NCBI RefSeq assembly: GCF_001187555.1
Contig: NZ_LFIJ01000001.1
Coordinates: 1,700,078 to 1,764,077, forward strand
Direction: 5' to 3'
Source: Gilvimarinus polysaccharolyticus
GTDB taxonomy: Bacteria; Pseudomonadota; Gammaproteobacteria; Pseudomonadales; Cellvibrionaceae
Length of the DNA: 64,000 bases
A model generated the notes under the pieces. That model made no database searches, was not told the DNA's origin, and saw nothing but the letters and a program-made list of their open reading frames with translations. The position numbers and the translations under genes were made by a program. Of the stretch, positions 1-7,842 are shown piece after piece; within the stretch, counting starts at the first letter, position 1, and each line of letters starts with the position of its first letter.

Positions 1-1836
1 GTGCACACCGCTGGCATCAAAAGCCACCTTCGACTCATCGATCATACCCTCACCAAAACGATAAATCGTGGCAAAGTCGCCACGTAAGGCGGCATCATCG
101 TAAGCTTGGGCGTTGGCGCGCACGGTTACCCTACGCGCCTTATACTCGGCAAATGTCTCCGTGCCATAGCGCTTGGCCAGCATTCGCTCAACCACACGCG
201 GTGCCAATACGCTTGCGGTTGCGTTATTGCCGCCAAAACCCTTGGAGTTTAAAAAGGCAACATCAATACCCTGCTCGGGAGTAAAATCCGCCAGCGGGAT
301 ATGCAAACGATCGCCATACACATCATCCGCTACGGCATCAATGGTTTTAACACCGGGGATAACCCCATACTTAAAAGTACCCAGGCAAGCCATCATTTGA
401 TCGGCACTGGCCGGTGAGAGCGAATGCCCTACATAAGCTTTAACCGCGGCTACAGGCCAATTCTGGATACCAAAATGTGCAGCCACTTGATCGAAAATTT
501 GCGACTCTGTGACGCGATTTTGCGGGGTGCTTGAGCCGTGCGCATGCACCATAGAGCGCTCTCGTACCGCCTCATCGCCCACTATCGCGCGGGCCGCCGC
601 CACGGCTTTGGCAAAAGTAATATGGTTGCCTGGTCCTGGGGCGGTAATAGACTTCTTGAAGCCGTCGGCATTAATAAAGACATCACTTACCGCACCGTGA
701 ATATCTGCACCGAGGGTTAATGCCAGCTCATCGTCCATCAAGACAATGTACTGCCCAGACTCTGCAATGGTAAACCCGCAGTTGTCGCCAAATGGACGAC
801 TTGAACGGCGCAGATCGGTGACGCTATCACCATCCAACTTTTGTAGCTTATCTTCGCTTGCCAATGCACCCATTGTCGCGTAACCGTCGATAACCTCTGG
901 CAATATGGGCGCCTCGGCATTACCGACCACGGCTACGCGGCAACGGCCACTGGTAATATCTTCAACGGCTGAGCGCAGATTGTATAAAAAAGAAGCACAA
1001 GCGCCGGCATTGGCACTCGTATGACCAACGCTGCCTAAAATATAAGCATTTACAAAGTCGGCCACCATGCTATTGAGCCCCAACGGGCACTGCTTGGTAC
1101 TCACCCGGCCACCGCGTAAACGCGATTGCAGCAACCCGCCAAAACCGTCCTCATCTAGCTGACTCATAACGTTACTGGCGTATACACCCACTTGATCGGG
1201 GTTAATCTGGGCAACAATATCCGCCCAATCAATACCGATAGAACGCACTGCATCAGAGGCGGAGATTACCGCCAATTGCAGCGCGCGAGGATGAAACCGA
1301 GCATTGTATAAATCTGCAGGTTTAAATCCTTGCGGTAATTGTCCCGCCGACTTAACCGGGCAATCGCGATAACTGTCGATCTTAACGTCAACCGCGCCCG
1401 TTACCTCTACAGTCACTCGCCGCGCATCCAGCTCTGTCACCTGCCAATTAAGCGGCAAGGGCTCGGGCAACTCACGCGCCCTTATGACAAAACGCTGATT
1501 ATTATTCTCGGGATTTAGGCTGACAGCCTTTTGCCAATGCACACTATCAACATCAAAAAACGCTGGATCGATACGGCGAATTAAACTGCCAGCTAAGACA
1601 TCCGGACCAAATCTTGTTTCAATTTCGGCTCGTGTCAACGACTGACCGTCAAGGTCTTGCCATTTACCGGCGACAAAACGCACAAAGCCCATCATCACCG
1701 CCAAACCCGCCAAAGTCTCTTGGCGCATATCGTCGTTTAAGCTCTCAATGATCATTCGCTTAAAAGCGTGATGACCTGAGCTGCGTCCAGCGGCGTTAAA
1801 TCCACCAAACCCAACAATAACCGGCAAGCGCGACAT
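1..1836 (-). CDS. fabY: Beta-ketoacyl-ACP synthase, FabY-like (3' end cut by window edge)
   Basis: A 612-codon open frame runs off the left edge, so only the extreme C-terminus is missing if the protein has the usual FabY length of about 630 residues. It is a thiolase-fold condensing enzyme: the active-site Cys lies in NAGACASFL near residue 280, and the two catalytic His lie in VHAHGSSTP (about residue 431) and AYVGHSLSP (about residue 468). The N-terminus MSRLPVIVGFGGFNAAGR and the overall length resemble Pseudomonas FabY, which condenses acetyl-CoA with malonyl-ACP to start fatty acid synthesis; FabB and FabF are only about 410 residues. The ATG at 1836 is the natural start. The gene is divergent from the AraC-type gene at 1998. 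The name FabY is by family resemblance; a generic KAS of another pathway is possible. Confidence 0.8.
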   Translation of the reverse strand, partial: MSRLPVIVGFGGFNAAGRSSGHHAFKRMIIESLNDDMRQETLAGLAVMMGFVRFVAGKWQDLDGQSLTRAEIETRFGPDVLAGSLIRRIDPAFFDVDSVHWQKAVSLNPENNNQRFVIRARELPEPLPLNWQVTELDARRVTVEVTGAVDVKIDSYRDCPVKSAGQLPQGFKPADLYNARFHPRALQLAVISASDAVRSIGIDWADIVAQINPDQVGVYASNVMSQLDEDGFGGLLQSRLRGGRVSTKQCPLGLNSMVADFVNAYILGSVGHTSANAGACASFLYNLRSAVEDITSGRCRVAVVGNAEAPILPEVIDGYATMGALASEDKLQKLDGDSVTDLRRSSRPFGDNCGFTIAESGQYIVLMDDELALTLGADIHGAVSDVFINADGFKKSITAPGPGNHITFAKAVAAARAIVGDEAVRERSMVHAHGSSTPQNRVTESQIFDQVAAHFGIQNWPVAAVKAYVGHSLSPASADQMMACLGTFKYGVIPGVKTIDAVADDVYGDRLHIPLADFTPEQGIDVAFLNSKGFGGNNATASVLAPRVVERMLAKRYGTETFAEYKARRVTVRANAQAYDDAALRGDFATIYRFGEGMIDESKVAFDASGVH

Positions 1837-1920
1837 AGCGTTCTCCAAAACCATTTACAAGAAAGATATTACGAAGCGCGGAGTGTAGAAGTAATGCATA
1901 ACGACGGTCACAGTCATACC

Positions 1921-1992
1921 GGCCAAATATTATGGTATTCTAGCCAAACTGTCGTTATTGCACCGCTAAACTTTAAATCACACTATTTGGCC
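1921..1992. promoter_or_regulatory. Split inverted repeat in the fabY/araC intergenic region
   Basis: GGCCAAATA at 1921-1929 is repeated in perfect inverted orientation as TATTTGGCC at 1984-1992, six bases before the AraC-type start codon. A related half-site, AGCCAAAC, lies between them at about 1942-1949. The arrangement suits a dimeric or looping autoregulator, but binding by the adjacent AraC protein is inference only. Confidence 0.4.
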
Positions 1993-1997
1993 TACCC

Positions 1998-2999
1998 ATG
2001 ACGGACAACATCACCCAAATTACTTTTGTTTTGTCAGAGCAGATGCTTACCACTGGCACCACACTGCCGCTAGAAATGCTGCAAACAGCCCAGCTAGCAA
2101 AACATCAATCGACTCAAGCCGCGCACGTCAACCTTATGATGCGCACTGCTGTAGCGCCGGGCACGCAGCTACCCAAACCAACAGGAATGCGCTGGACGCC
2201 CGATGTAACTCTGTCCGAGGCCACCCACAACGATATCATTTACTTGCCTGCCCTATGGCGCAACCCTCGTCCGGTATTGCGTCGTGCTGGAGCACTCATT
2301 GAATGGTTAAAAGAGCAGCACCATAACGGCGCGACCATTTGTGGTGTTGGCACCGGCTGCTGTTTTTTAGCTGAGGCCGGATTACTTGACGACAAAGTTG
2401 CCACAACTCACTGGCATTACTTTGATCAATTTCAAAAAAGTTACCCTAACGTGCAACTCAAGCGACAACATTTTATTACTCAAGCTGGCAACCTATATTG
2501 TGCCGCCAGTGTGAACTCGCTGGCAGATCTAACCGTATATTTTATTCAACGCTTGATGGGCAAGACCGTCGCCAGCCATGTAGAACGTCACTTTTCTCAC
2601 GAGATTCGGCGCTCTTATGAAAGCTCGGCATTTTACGAAGACACCCGTCACCCACATCCCGATGAAACAATCGTACAGATCCAGCTGTGGATACACGACA
2701 ATTACTCTCGCGTCATTACAGTTGCCGACTTAGCGCGGCGTTTTGGCATGAGCACACGAACACTCAACCGGCGCTTCAAACATGCGACCGACACTACACC
2801 GCTGGCGTACTTACGAGAAATCAGAATAAGAATTGCGCGCGAATTATTAAAGACCAGCAACTTGGCCATCGTCGAAATTGCCGATAAAGCCGGATACCAA
2901 GATAGCGCTTATTTCTCTGAACTATTCAAACAACAACTAGGCACCACACCTAGCGCTTACCGCGAGATGGTACGGGCGAAGCTGTTTCGCACTGATTAA
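1998..2999 (+). CDS. GlxA-type AraC family transcriptional regulator
   Basis: This 333-residue protein has a DJ-1/PfpI-like N-terminal half (about residues 8-190) and a C-terminal AraC double helix-turn-helix (about residues 225-325). The N-domain shows the elbow-like ICGVGTGCCFLAEAGLLD near residue 115 followed by ATTHWHY, typical of GlxA-family regulators, where the fold senses a ligand rather than acting as a protease. The HTH part contains LARRFGMSTRTLNRRFK and IADKAGYQDSAYFSELFK. It is divergently transcribed from the fabY-like gene, and an inverted repeat sits just before its start, so autoregulation or control of the divergent gene is possible. The effector cannot be read from the sequence. 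Confidence 0.88.
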   Translation: MTDNITQITFVLSEQMLTTGTTLPLEMLQTAQLAKHQSTQAAHVNLMMRTAVAPGTQLPKPTGMRWTPDVTLSEATHNDIIYLPALWRNPRPVLRRAGALIEWLKEQHHNGATICGVGTGCCFLAEAGLLDDKVATTHWHYFDQFQKSYPNVQLKRQHFITQAGNLYCAASVNSLADLTVYFIQRLMGKTVASHVERHFSHEIRRSYESSAFYEDTRHPHPDETIVQIQLWIHDNYSRVITVADLARRFGMSTRTLNRRFKHATDTTPLAYLREIRIRIARELLKTSNLAIVEIADKAGYQDSAYFSELFKQQLGTTPSAYREMVRAKLFRTD

Positions 3000-3005
3000 A
3001 ATCTA

Positions 3006-3668
3006 TTAAGTTTTATTTTTTGTAAGAAACACGACATCGTCCGCCATAAATTCAAGTGTTGCATTAAACCTTTCGGCTAAGAACTCAAATGTTTGACGAG
3101 AGAAAAAGCACACATGAGTTTGATCATTTTTATAATGCCAGCGAGAAAACGCATCGGCATCTAATGCAAGCTTAGTCATAATAGCCAACACTCCCGTGTC
3201 GACCAAACAATCCCACAATTGGGCCAGCTGTAATTGCGGGTCATGTAAATGCTCCACCACCTCAGTTGCGGTAATGAAGTCATACTGTGCGCCAAGCACG
3301 GCCCTGTCGGGGACATAAAAAACATCGTAAAGCGCTACAGAGAACCCTGCCTCTTGCAGCATAACGGATAATGTTGGGCCCGGCCCACAACCAAAGTCCA
3401 GCCCTTTAGCTGCAGGTGCTAAGCGCGCCACTAACGGCTCGTAAAGACGACCAAGAAAACGTCGATAACCCAAATCATTCGACTGATTGTCGTGCAGATC
3501 ATACTCAGCTCGCTCTTGCTTAGCTGTTAGATGAAACTCTGGAGGGACAAAAATAAGGTAGCAACAAGAGCAACGTAGATACACGCGTCGCGAGTCGCGA
3601 TAAAACCACGCCCCCTCATTACTGGGACAATCGGTAGAACAAAGCGGGCAGCGCTGCAACTGAGGCAT
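3006..3668 (-). CDS. Class I SAM-dependent methyltransferase with N-terminal zinc ribbon
   Basis: The protein of about 220 residues starts with a four-cysteine ribbon (CPLCSTDC followed by CSCC), then a Rossmann methyltransferase with the SAM-binding LDFGCGPGPTLSVML and the acidic motif ATEVVEHLHDP. This layout fits the methyltransferase type 12 / UbiG-like group, whose substrates vary widely. I chose the ATG at 3668, which places MPQLQRCPLC at the N-terminus; an in-frame TTG at 3701 would add 11 residues and begin almost inside the preceding terminator. The gene lies downstream of the small heat-shock gene but is separated from it by a strong terminator, so it probably has its own promoter. 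The substrate is unknown. Confidence 0.75.
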   Translation of the reverse strand: MPQLQRCPLCSTDCPSNEGAWFYRDSRRVYLRCSCCYLIFVPPEFHLTAKQERAEYDLHDNQSNDLGYRRFLGRLYEPLVARLAPAAKGLDFGCGPGPTLSVMLQEAGFSVALYDVFYVPDRAVLGAQYDFITATEVVEHLHDPQLQLAQLWDCLVDTGVLAIMTKLALDADAFSRWHYKNDQTHVCFFSRQTFEFLAERFNATLEFMADDVVFLTKNKT

Positions 3669-3709
3669 AAAAACCAATCTAAATAAAAAATACTGACACA
3701 ATCCGTAAA

Positions 3710-3745
3710 AACAAAAAACGCCGGCTATACCGGCGTTTTTTTGTT
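3710..3745. terminator. Bidirectional rho-independent terminator after the hsp20 gene
   Basis: A GC stem ACGCCGG/CCGGCGT with a five-base loop is flanked by an A-run on one side and a T-run on the other, so it can terminate on both strands. It lies between the hsp20 stop and the methyltransferase start. Confidence 0.88.
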
Positions 3746-3786
3746 AGGGAATCTGACTGGGAATCCTAACGTCATTCAGCTACCAA

Positions 3787-4269
3787 TCATGCCGCCTCTA
3801 CGCTTTGCTTTTGATCGGAATCACGCTCCACCGCGACACGTTTAACGCCATCCGCAATATCAATTGTGCGGGGCTTTATTGCTTCGGGTAGTTCGCGCAC
3901 CAAATCAACATGCAACAGTCCATTCTCTACCGCTGCAGATTCGACTCGCACGTGATCGGCCAATTGAAATCGACGCTCAAAGTTACGCGCGGCAATCCCT
4001 TGATGCAGGTAAGTACGCGACTTATCGTCCGTACCTTTGTTGCCCGACACGGTCAGGTTATTCTGGTTTACTTCAATGTTTAACTCGGCGCGATCGAAAC
4101 CTGCCACAGCCATAGAAATTCGATAGTGATCTTCGCCCGTCAACTCAATATTATAAGGCGGATAACTGGGCTGGCTTTGCTCATTACGAGACAGACTGTC
4201 GAGCAGGCCGGCAACGCGATCAAAACCAATAGAAGAACGATACAGGGGAGTTAAATCAAAATTACGCAT
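3787..4269 (-). CDS. ibpA: Small heat-shock protein, IbpA/Hsp20 family
   Basis: This is a 160-residue alpha-crystallin-domain chaperone that holds unfolding proteins for later refolding by DnaK/ClpB. The N-terminus MRNFDLTPLYRSSIGFDR is characteristic of IbpA. The central domain (about residues 32-130) contains YRISMAVAGFDRAELNIEV and ends in a beta-strand region with NGLLHVDLVRELPE; a charged tail follows. The ATG at 4269 is preceded by a good ribosome site, GAGGA; an in-frame TTG at 4293 would lie inside the leader structure and is unlikely. The 5' leader folds into a ROSE-like thermometer and a possible sigma-32 promoter lies upstream, so both transcription and translation are probably heat-controlled. 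Confidence 0.92.
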   Translation of the reverse strand: MRNFDLTPLYRSSIGFDRVAGLLDSLSRNEQSQPSYPPYNIELTGEDHYRISMAVAGFDRAELNIEVNQNNLTVSGNKGTDDKSRTYLHQGIAARNFERRFQLADHVRVESAAVENGLLHVDLVRELPEAIKPRTIDIADGVKRVAVERDSDQKQSVEAA

Positions 4270-4325
4270 AACTATATCCTCAAATTTGAGCAATATTTAA
4301 CATATGCCTACCCTTCGGGTCAGGC
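4270..4325 (-). promoter_or_regulatory. ROSE-like RNA thermometer in the hsp20 leader
   Basis: Two consecutive hairpins precede the start codon on the minus strand. The first (4306-4325) pairs GCCU and ACCC with GGGU and AGGC around a GAA loop, with one bulged G. The second (4274-4296) sets UUGCUC against GAGGAU, so the Shine-Dalgarno GAGGA is sequestered opposite a UUGCU motif with a G-G mismatch. That UYGCU/SD arrangement is the hallmark of ROSE elements in front of hsp20 genes, which melt on heat shock. The fold was done by eye. Confidence 0.72.
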
Positions 4326-4362
4326 GATCATTGCACCTCTCTTTTGAGCAGGTACAACTGAT

Positions 4363-4390
4363 ATATAAGGTCTACTTTTTACATTACAAG
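4363..4390 (-). promoter_or_regulatory. Possible sigma-32 (heat-shock) promoter of hsp20
   Basis: On the minus strand CTTGTAA (4390-4384) is followed after 13 bases by CCTTATAT (4370-4363), a partial match to the heat-shock consensus CTTGAAA and CCCCATNT. It would give a leader of about 85 bases that includes the thermometer. Confidence 0.4.
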
Positions 4391-4419
4391 GTATAAAATC
4401 AATTTTTATTTTTTTAATT

Positions 4420-5334
4420 TTACACGCTTGCTTTTAACGCTTCGAGCAACTGCGGATAGCGATAAACAAATCCGCCCCCAAGCGCAATTCGCGGCACTAC
4501 TTTATTACTATTCAGCAATAACTCTTGCGCCGCTTGGCCTAATAATATGTTAAGTAGCCAACGAGGAGCATTTAAAAACGCTGGACGATTTAACACCTCA
4601 GCCAACTGCCGACTAAACTCCCGATTACGCACAGGATTGGGTGCAACCGCATTAATAGGCCCCGCAATATCATCTTGTCCCAACAACCAAATAATCATCG
4701 ACACCAAATCTTGCCGATGAATCCAACTCATCCATTGCTCACCTCCCGCAATCGGCCCGCCTAAACCGAGCTTAAAAGCCGGCAACATGGAACCCAGAGC
4801 ACCGCCGCCCTGCGCCAATACAACTCCGGCTCGTAGCAAGCAGACTCTAGAGCCTCGCTCAGAAAAAAGCATCGCCTGACGCTCCCAATCGCAACACAAA
4901 TCTGCGGCAAACCCCACACCTTGACTGCCATGCTCATCCGCTTCGACCTCAGCGGTATCACCGTAATAACCCACAGCACTGCCACTGACAAACACCTTAG
5001 GAGGGCTTTGCACGGCAAGCTGGGCCATTAATTTTTGAGTAAAGGCAATACGACTATCCCGAATAGTTTGGCGCCGACTCACGCCCCAACGGCCAAGTAC
5101 GGCAGCACCGGCCAAATTAATTACCGCATCAAAACCCGCGCAGCTAGATAGGTCAGTGAAATCCGTCAGCGATACATCTAGACTATAGAGCTTACGCTCG
5201 GCTTTTTCTCGATCACGCGTCACTACCGTCACCTTTGCCCCAGCTTGGCTCAAACTCCGGCACAAGGCCTGACCGATAAACCCAGTGCCTCCGGTAACCA
5301 ATATATTGCTTTGCGGTAAATCTATGGCACCCAT
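4420..5334 (-). CDS. TIGR01777 family NAD(P)-binding epimerase (YfcH-like)
   Basis: This is a 304-residue extended short-chain dehydrogenase-like protein. The N-terminal nucleotide-binding motif ILVTGGTGFIGQALC (residues 11-25) is followed by VTRD, and VFVSGSAVGYYGD supplies the Ser and Tyr region. The C-terminal part from LNRPAFLNAPRWLL to LEALK is the DUF1731 tail typical of the YfcH/TIGR01777 family. The ATG at 5334 has a strong ribosome site (GGGAGG). The physiological substrate of this family is not established. It is a single-gene unit facing away from the universal stress protein. Confidence 0.87.
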   Translation of the reverse strand: MGAIDLPQSNILVTGGTGFIGQALCRSLSQAGAKVTVVTRDREKAERKLYSLDVSLTDFTDLSSCAGFDAVINLAGAAVLGRWGVSRRQTIRDSRIAFTQKLMAQLAVQSPPKVFVSGSAVGYYGDTAEVEADEHGSQGVGFAADLCCDWERQAMLFSERGSRVCLLRAGVVLAQGGGALGSMLPAFKLGLGGPIAGGEQWMSWIHRQDLVSMIIWLLGQDDIAGPINAVAPNPVRNREFSRQLAEVLNRPAFLNAPRWLLNILLGQAAQELLLNSNKVVPRIALGGGFVYRYPQLLEALKASV

Positions 5335-5492
5335 ACAGCCTCCCTCAACAACTTAAATATGATGGTAACCTTTTATAGATACGCAGATCACAAGCTACGG
5401 TTCACTCTGCACTAAAGCAAGACACATAAATAGCCATGGCGTTAGCTTCAGGTTAAGCTTACAAGACACATAAGACATGTGAAGGAGCAAGT

Positions 5493-5918
5493 ATGACAGG
5501 CTATAAGCACATCTTAATTGCAGTCGATCTTGAAGTAGGAGGCACACAGTTATTAACCAAGGCACAAGCCTTAACAGACACAGCCCAGATACATCTCATA
5601 CACGTAGAAGATCACCCGGTAACAGGCTATGGCGATGCCACCGGCCACAACCATAGCGTTAACGAGGTACAAATACGCCAAACCATATACCCAAAACTTG
5701 CCGCGTTGGCGGATAGCCACAATATACCGCACCAAAACCTGCACATTACATTTGGCGACCCAGCCCACGAAGTACATCAACTGGCCAAACTACTGGATAT
5801 AGATTTAATTATTACCGGCAGTCACGGCAAGCATGGACTAAAGCATTTATTAAGCTCAACGTCGAGCAGTATTCACAGCGGCGCCAAGTGCGATGTACTG
5901 TCGATTTACACAGGCTAA
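5493..5918 (+). CDS. Universal stress protein, UspA family
   Basis: A 141-residue single Usp domain. It begins YKHILIAVDLEVGG, typical of the family, and carries the C-terminal nucleotide-loop motif IITGSHGKHGLKHLLSSTSSSI, close to the ATP-binding G-2x-G-9x-G(S/T) pattern. The ATG is preceded by GAAGGAG at good spacing. Such proteins accumulate in starvation and oxidative or membrane stress. The gene stands alone and ends in a strong terminator. Confidence 0.92.
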   Translation: MTGYKHILIAVDLEVGGTQLLTKAQALTDTAQIHLIHVEDHPVTGYGDATGHNHSVNEVQIRQTIYPKLAALADSHNIPHQNLHITFGDPAHEVHQLAKLLDIDLIITGSHGKHGLKHLLSSTSSSIHSGAKCDVLSIYTG

Positions 5919-5931
5919 GCCCAATAGACAA

Positions 5932-5969
5932 CCACAAAAAAGCCGACACAAGTGTCGGCTTTTTTGTGG
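5932..5969. terminator. Bidirectional terminator between usp and sapC
   Basis: A perfect 18-bp inverted repeat around an AA loop combines an A-run, the stem AGCCGACAC/GTGTCGGCT and a T-run. It can end both the usp transcript on the plus strand and the sapC transcript on the minus strand. Confidence 0.93.
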
Positions 5970-5988
5970 CAAGGTTTAAAAGTATCGC

Positions 5989-6732
5989 CTAACTTGCAAG
6001 CTTTGCGCTTTTAAACTCAACCAAACGGTTCAAGTTGCTCAACGATTGTAAGTGAGCATAAATCAACTCCAAGCCATCTTTCTTAAACAGCTCCAATATT
6101 TTGTCATCGCCCAGCGCTTTAAGCTTTTCACGCTTAACAGTATAAAATCCTTTAATGCTCATATTGTTGTCAGCATTGCCGTTAAACTCGATGTTTGCCT
6201 GCATTGGCTCGAGCAGATCCAAATCTTTCAGCATTTTACAAAACGTTTTGGTCATTTCTGCACGGTATTGATAGTCCTGCAAGAAGTTCAGCACTTCTTT
6301 CAAGTGGTCTGTTTGCTCGCCATTATCATCAAACAAACGCTGCCCTTTACTGCCATCAGCAATCAAAGCTTTACTGCCTTCATCTATGCACAAAGTCAGA
6401 TTTTCCGAATCCTTACCGCCGGCAAAGACAAACGGGTAACGACGAATAAACGCTGGGATATAGCGGGCGTTAATACGGCCGTCGTCAGTCAGCATCAGGT
6501 TTTCACCTTGTTTTACGCCCATCACCGCCAACGGCGTGTGATCGCCTTCAGCATTAGGCGCCGAGAAAATAACGGCATATTCGGCTGAGGCAAACGGGAT
6601 CTCTGTGGCCAGTAATGGCGAGGTGGCCATCTCTGAGATAAAGTCGTACGAATTAACACTCACCGACAACTTACGGTGTTTATCACTAGTTAAAGGCTGG
6701 ATATCGTTGTAAATCATTAACTGCTTGGTCAC
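5989..6732 (-). CDS. SapC family protein
   Basis: This 247-residue protein matches the SapC family (named after a Campylobacter/Caulobacter surface-layer association and often mislabelled as a peptide permease). Diagnostic stretches are FASAEYAVIFSAP, LAVMGVKQGENLML and ARYIPAFIRRYPFVF, followed by a glutamate-rich helical C-terminus. It has no transmembrane segment or signal peptide, so it is not a transport permease. The start is GTG at 6732 with GGAG seven bases upstream. In marine Gammaproteobacteria and Caulobacterales such genes often sit beside TonB receptors and tryptophan halogenases; here it is isolated. Its function is unknown. Confidence 0.88.
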   Translation of the reverse strand: MTKQLMIYNDIQPLTSDKHRKLSVSVNSYDFISEMATSPLLATEIPFASAEYAVIFSAPNAEGDHTPLAVMGVKQGENLMLTDDGRINARYIPAFIRRYPFVFAGGKDSENLTLCIDEGSKALIADGSKGQRLFDDNGEQTDHLKEVLNFLQDYQYRAEMTKTFCKMLKDLDLLEPMQANIEFNGNADNNMSIKGFYTVKREKLKALGDDKILELFKKDGLELIYAHLQSLSNLNRLVEFKSAKLAS

Positions 6733-6961
6733 GTGAATACTCCGTTGTTATTGTAGCGCCCTATCAGGTCCGCAGATCAAAAAATTAGGCGCACATAATA
6801 GCATTTTAGTAAGTCACTGCCACCCTATAACGGCCATTGCTGATTCTTGGGGGCGATTGACGTAAATACAAGGGCAAATTATTCAAGGCGAAAAAACTGC
6901 CTTTAATTTAACGTGCGGAGAAGCAAAGATAAGGGGGTAATGAAGAACTAGAGAAGAAAAA

Positions 6962-7038
6962 TGGTCGGAACGGCGGGATTCGAACCCACGACCACTACAC
7001 CCCCAGTGTAGTGCGCTACCAGGCTGCGCTACGTTCCG
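6962..7038 (-). tRNA. tRNA-Pro (anticodon GGG)
   Basis: The minus strand folds as a complete tRNA: acceptor CGGAACG/CGTTCCG, D arm, anticodon stem ACTACA/TGTAGT with loop CTGGGGG giving anticodon GGG, and the T arm GTGGGTTCGAATCCCGC. The 3' CCA is encoded. It lies downstream of the ihfA-merR pair on the same strand, the order seen in pseudomonads, and may be processed from that transcript. Confidence 0.97.
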
Positions 7039-7183
7039 ATGGTCGGAGCATGCTTACTCCGAGAGGTGGGCATAATACCGGATTTTTTTAAGATTGCAAC
7101 AGACAATGTTATGACCTAGCGATGCCGTGCCAGGGCATTTACTCACGACACAAAAATGTAAGGTTTAACGGTAGTGGTTTGAT

Positions 7184-7543
7184 TTACTTAGTATTTAAGA
7201 CTTCTAGCAGTTGTTCGAGCTCAGCAATCATTTGATTAACCAGCTGGCTAAAATGACTCGAGTCTTGCTGTGCAACCTCGCCGCTCATTTGTTGCCGCGC
7301 ACCACCAATAGTAAAGCCTTGATCGTATAAAAGTGCACGGATCTGGCGAATAGTAAGCACATCGGTACGCTGATAATAACGACGATTGCCCCGACGCTTA
7401 ACAGGCTTAAGCTGAGGAAACTCTTGCTCCCAATAACGCAACACATGAGGCTTTACCGCGCATAGCTCGCTGACCTCACCAATAGTGAAGTAACGCTTAC
7501 CAGGTATAACCGGCAACTCATCGTTATGGCTTGGTTCCAGCAT
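7184..7543 (-). CDS. MerR family regulator downstream of ihfA
   Basis: A 119-residue protein with an N-terminal MerR winged helix (about residues 16-85), seen in [25 protein letters not shown] and the basic wing KRRGNRRYY, then a short helical C-terminus without an obvious metal-binding cysteine cluster. It is the MerR-like gene regularly found behind ihfA in Pseudomonas and relatives. Its ATG lies inside the end of ihfA, overlapping by 20 bases, so translation is probably coupled. The ligand and target genes are unknown. Confidence 0.88.
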   Translation of the reverse strand: MLEPSHNDELPVIPGKRYFTIGEVSELCAVKPHVLRYWEQEFPQLKPVKRRGNRRYYQRTDVLTIRQIRALLYDQGFTIGGARQQMSGEVAQQDSSHFSQLVNQMIAELEQLLEVLNTK

Positions 7544-7832
7544 ATGTCTCTACTCGTGCCTTCAGTTTCTGTCCGGGCCTAAAAGTAACCACCCGTCGAG
7601 CACTAATGGGAATTTCTTCACCGGTTTTTGGGTTGCGACCCGGACGCTGACTTTTATCGCGCAAATCAAAATTGCCAAAGCCTGACAATTTAACTTGTTC
7701 GTTTGATTCTAATGAACCACGAATTTCTTCAAAAAACAGCTCTACTAACTCTTTGGCCTCACGCTTGTTGAGGCCAAGTTCTTCGTAGAGCTTTTCCGCT
7801 AAATCCGCTTTAGTCAGCGCGCCGTTGGGCAT
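7524..7832 (-). CDS. ihfA: Integration host factor subunit alpha
   Basis: The 102-residue HU/IHF fold protein contains [25 protein letters not shown], the family signature [22 protein letters not shown] and the DNA-bending arm [16 protein letters not shown] with the intercalating Pro. With IhfB it forms the sequence-specific DNA-bending heterodimer IHF. It begins 10 bases after pheT, the usual place for ihfA, and therefore shares the translation-operon transcript. The length matches the family. Confidence 0.97.
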   Translation of the reverse strand: MPNGALTKADLAEKLYEELGLNKREAKELVELFFEEIRGSLESNEQVKLSGFGNFDLRDKSQRPGRNPKTGEEIPISARRVVTFRPGQKLKARVETYAGTKP

Positions 7833-7842
7833 CGGTTGTTGC

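Noticed and set aside
6052-6588. 178-residue plus-strand frame opposite SapC
   Set aside because: It lies fully within the SapC gene on the opposite strand, with composition expected of a mirror frame.
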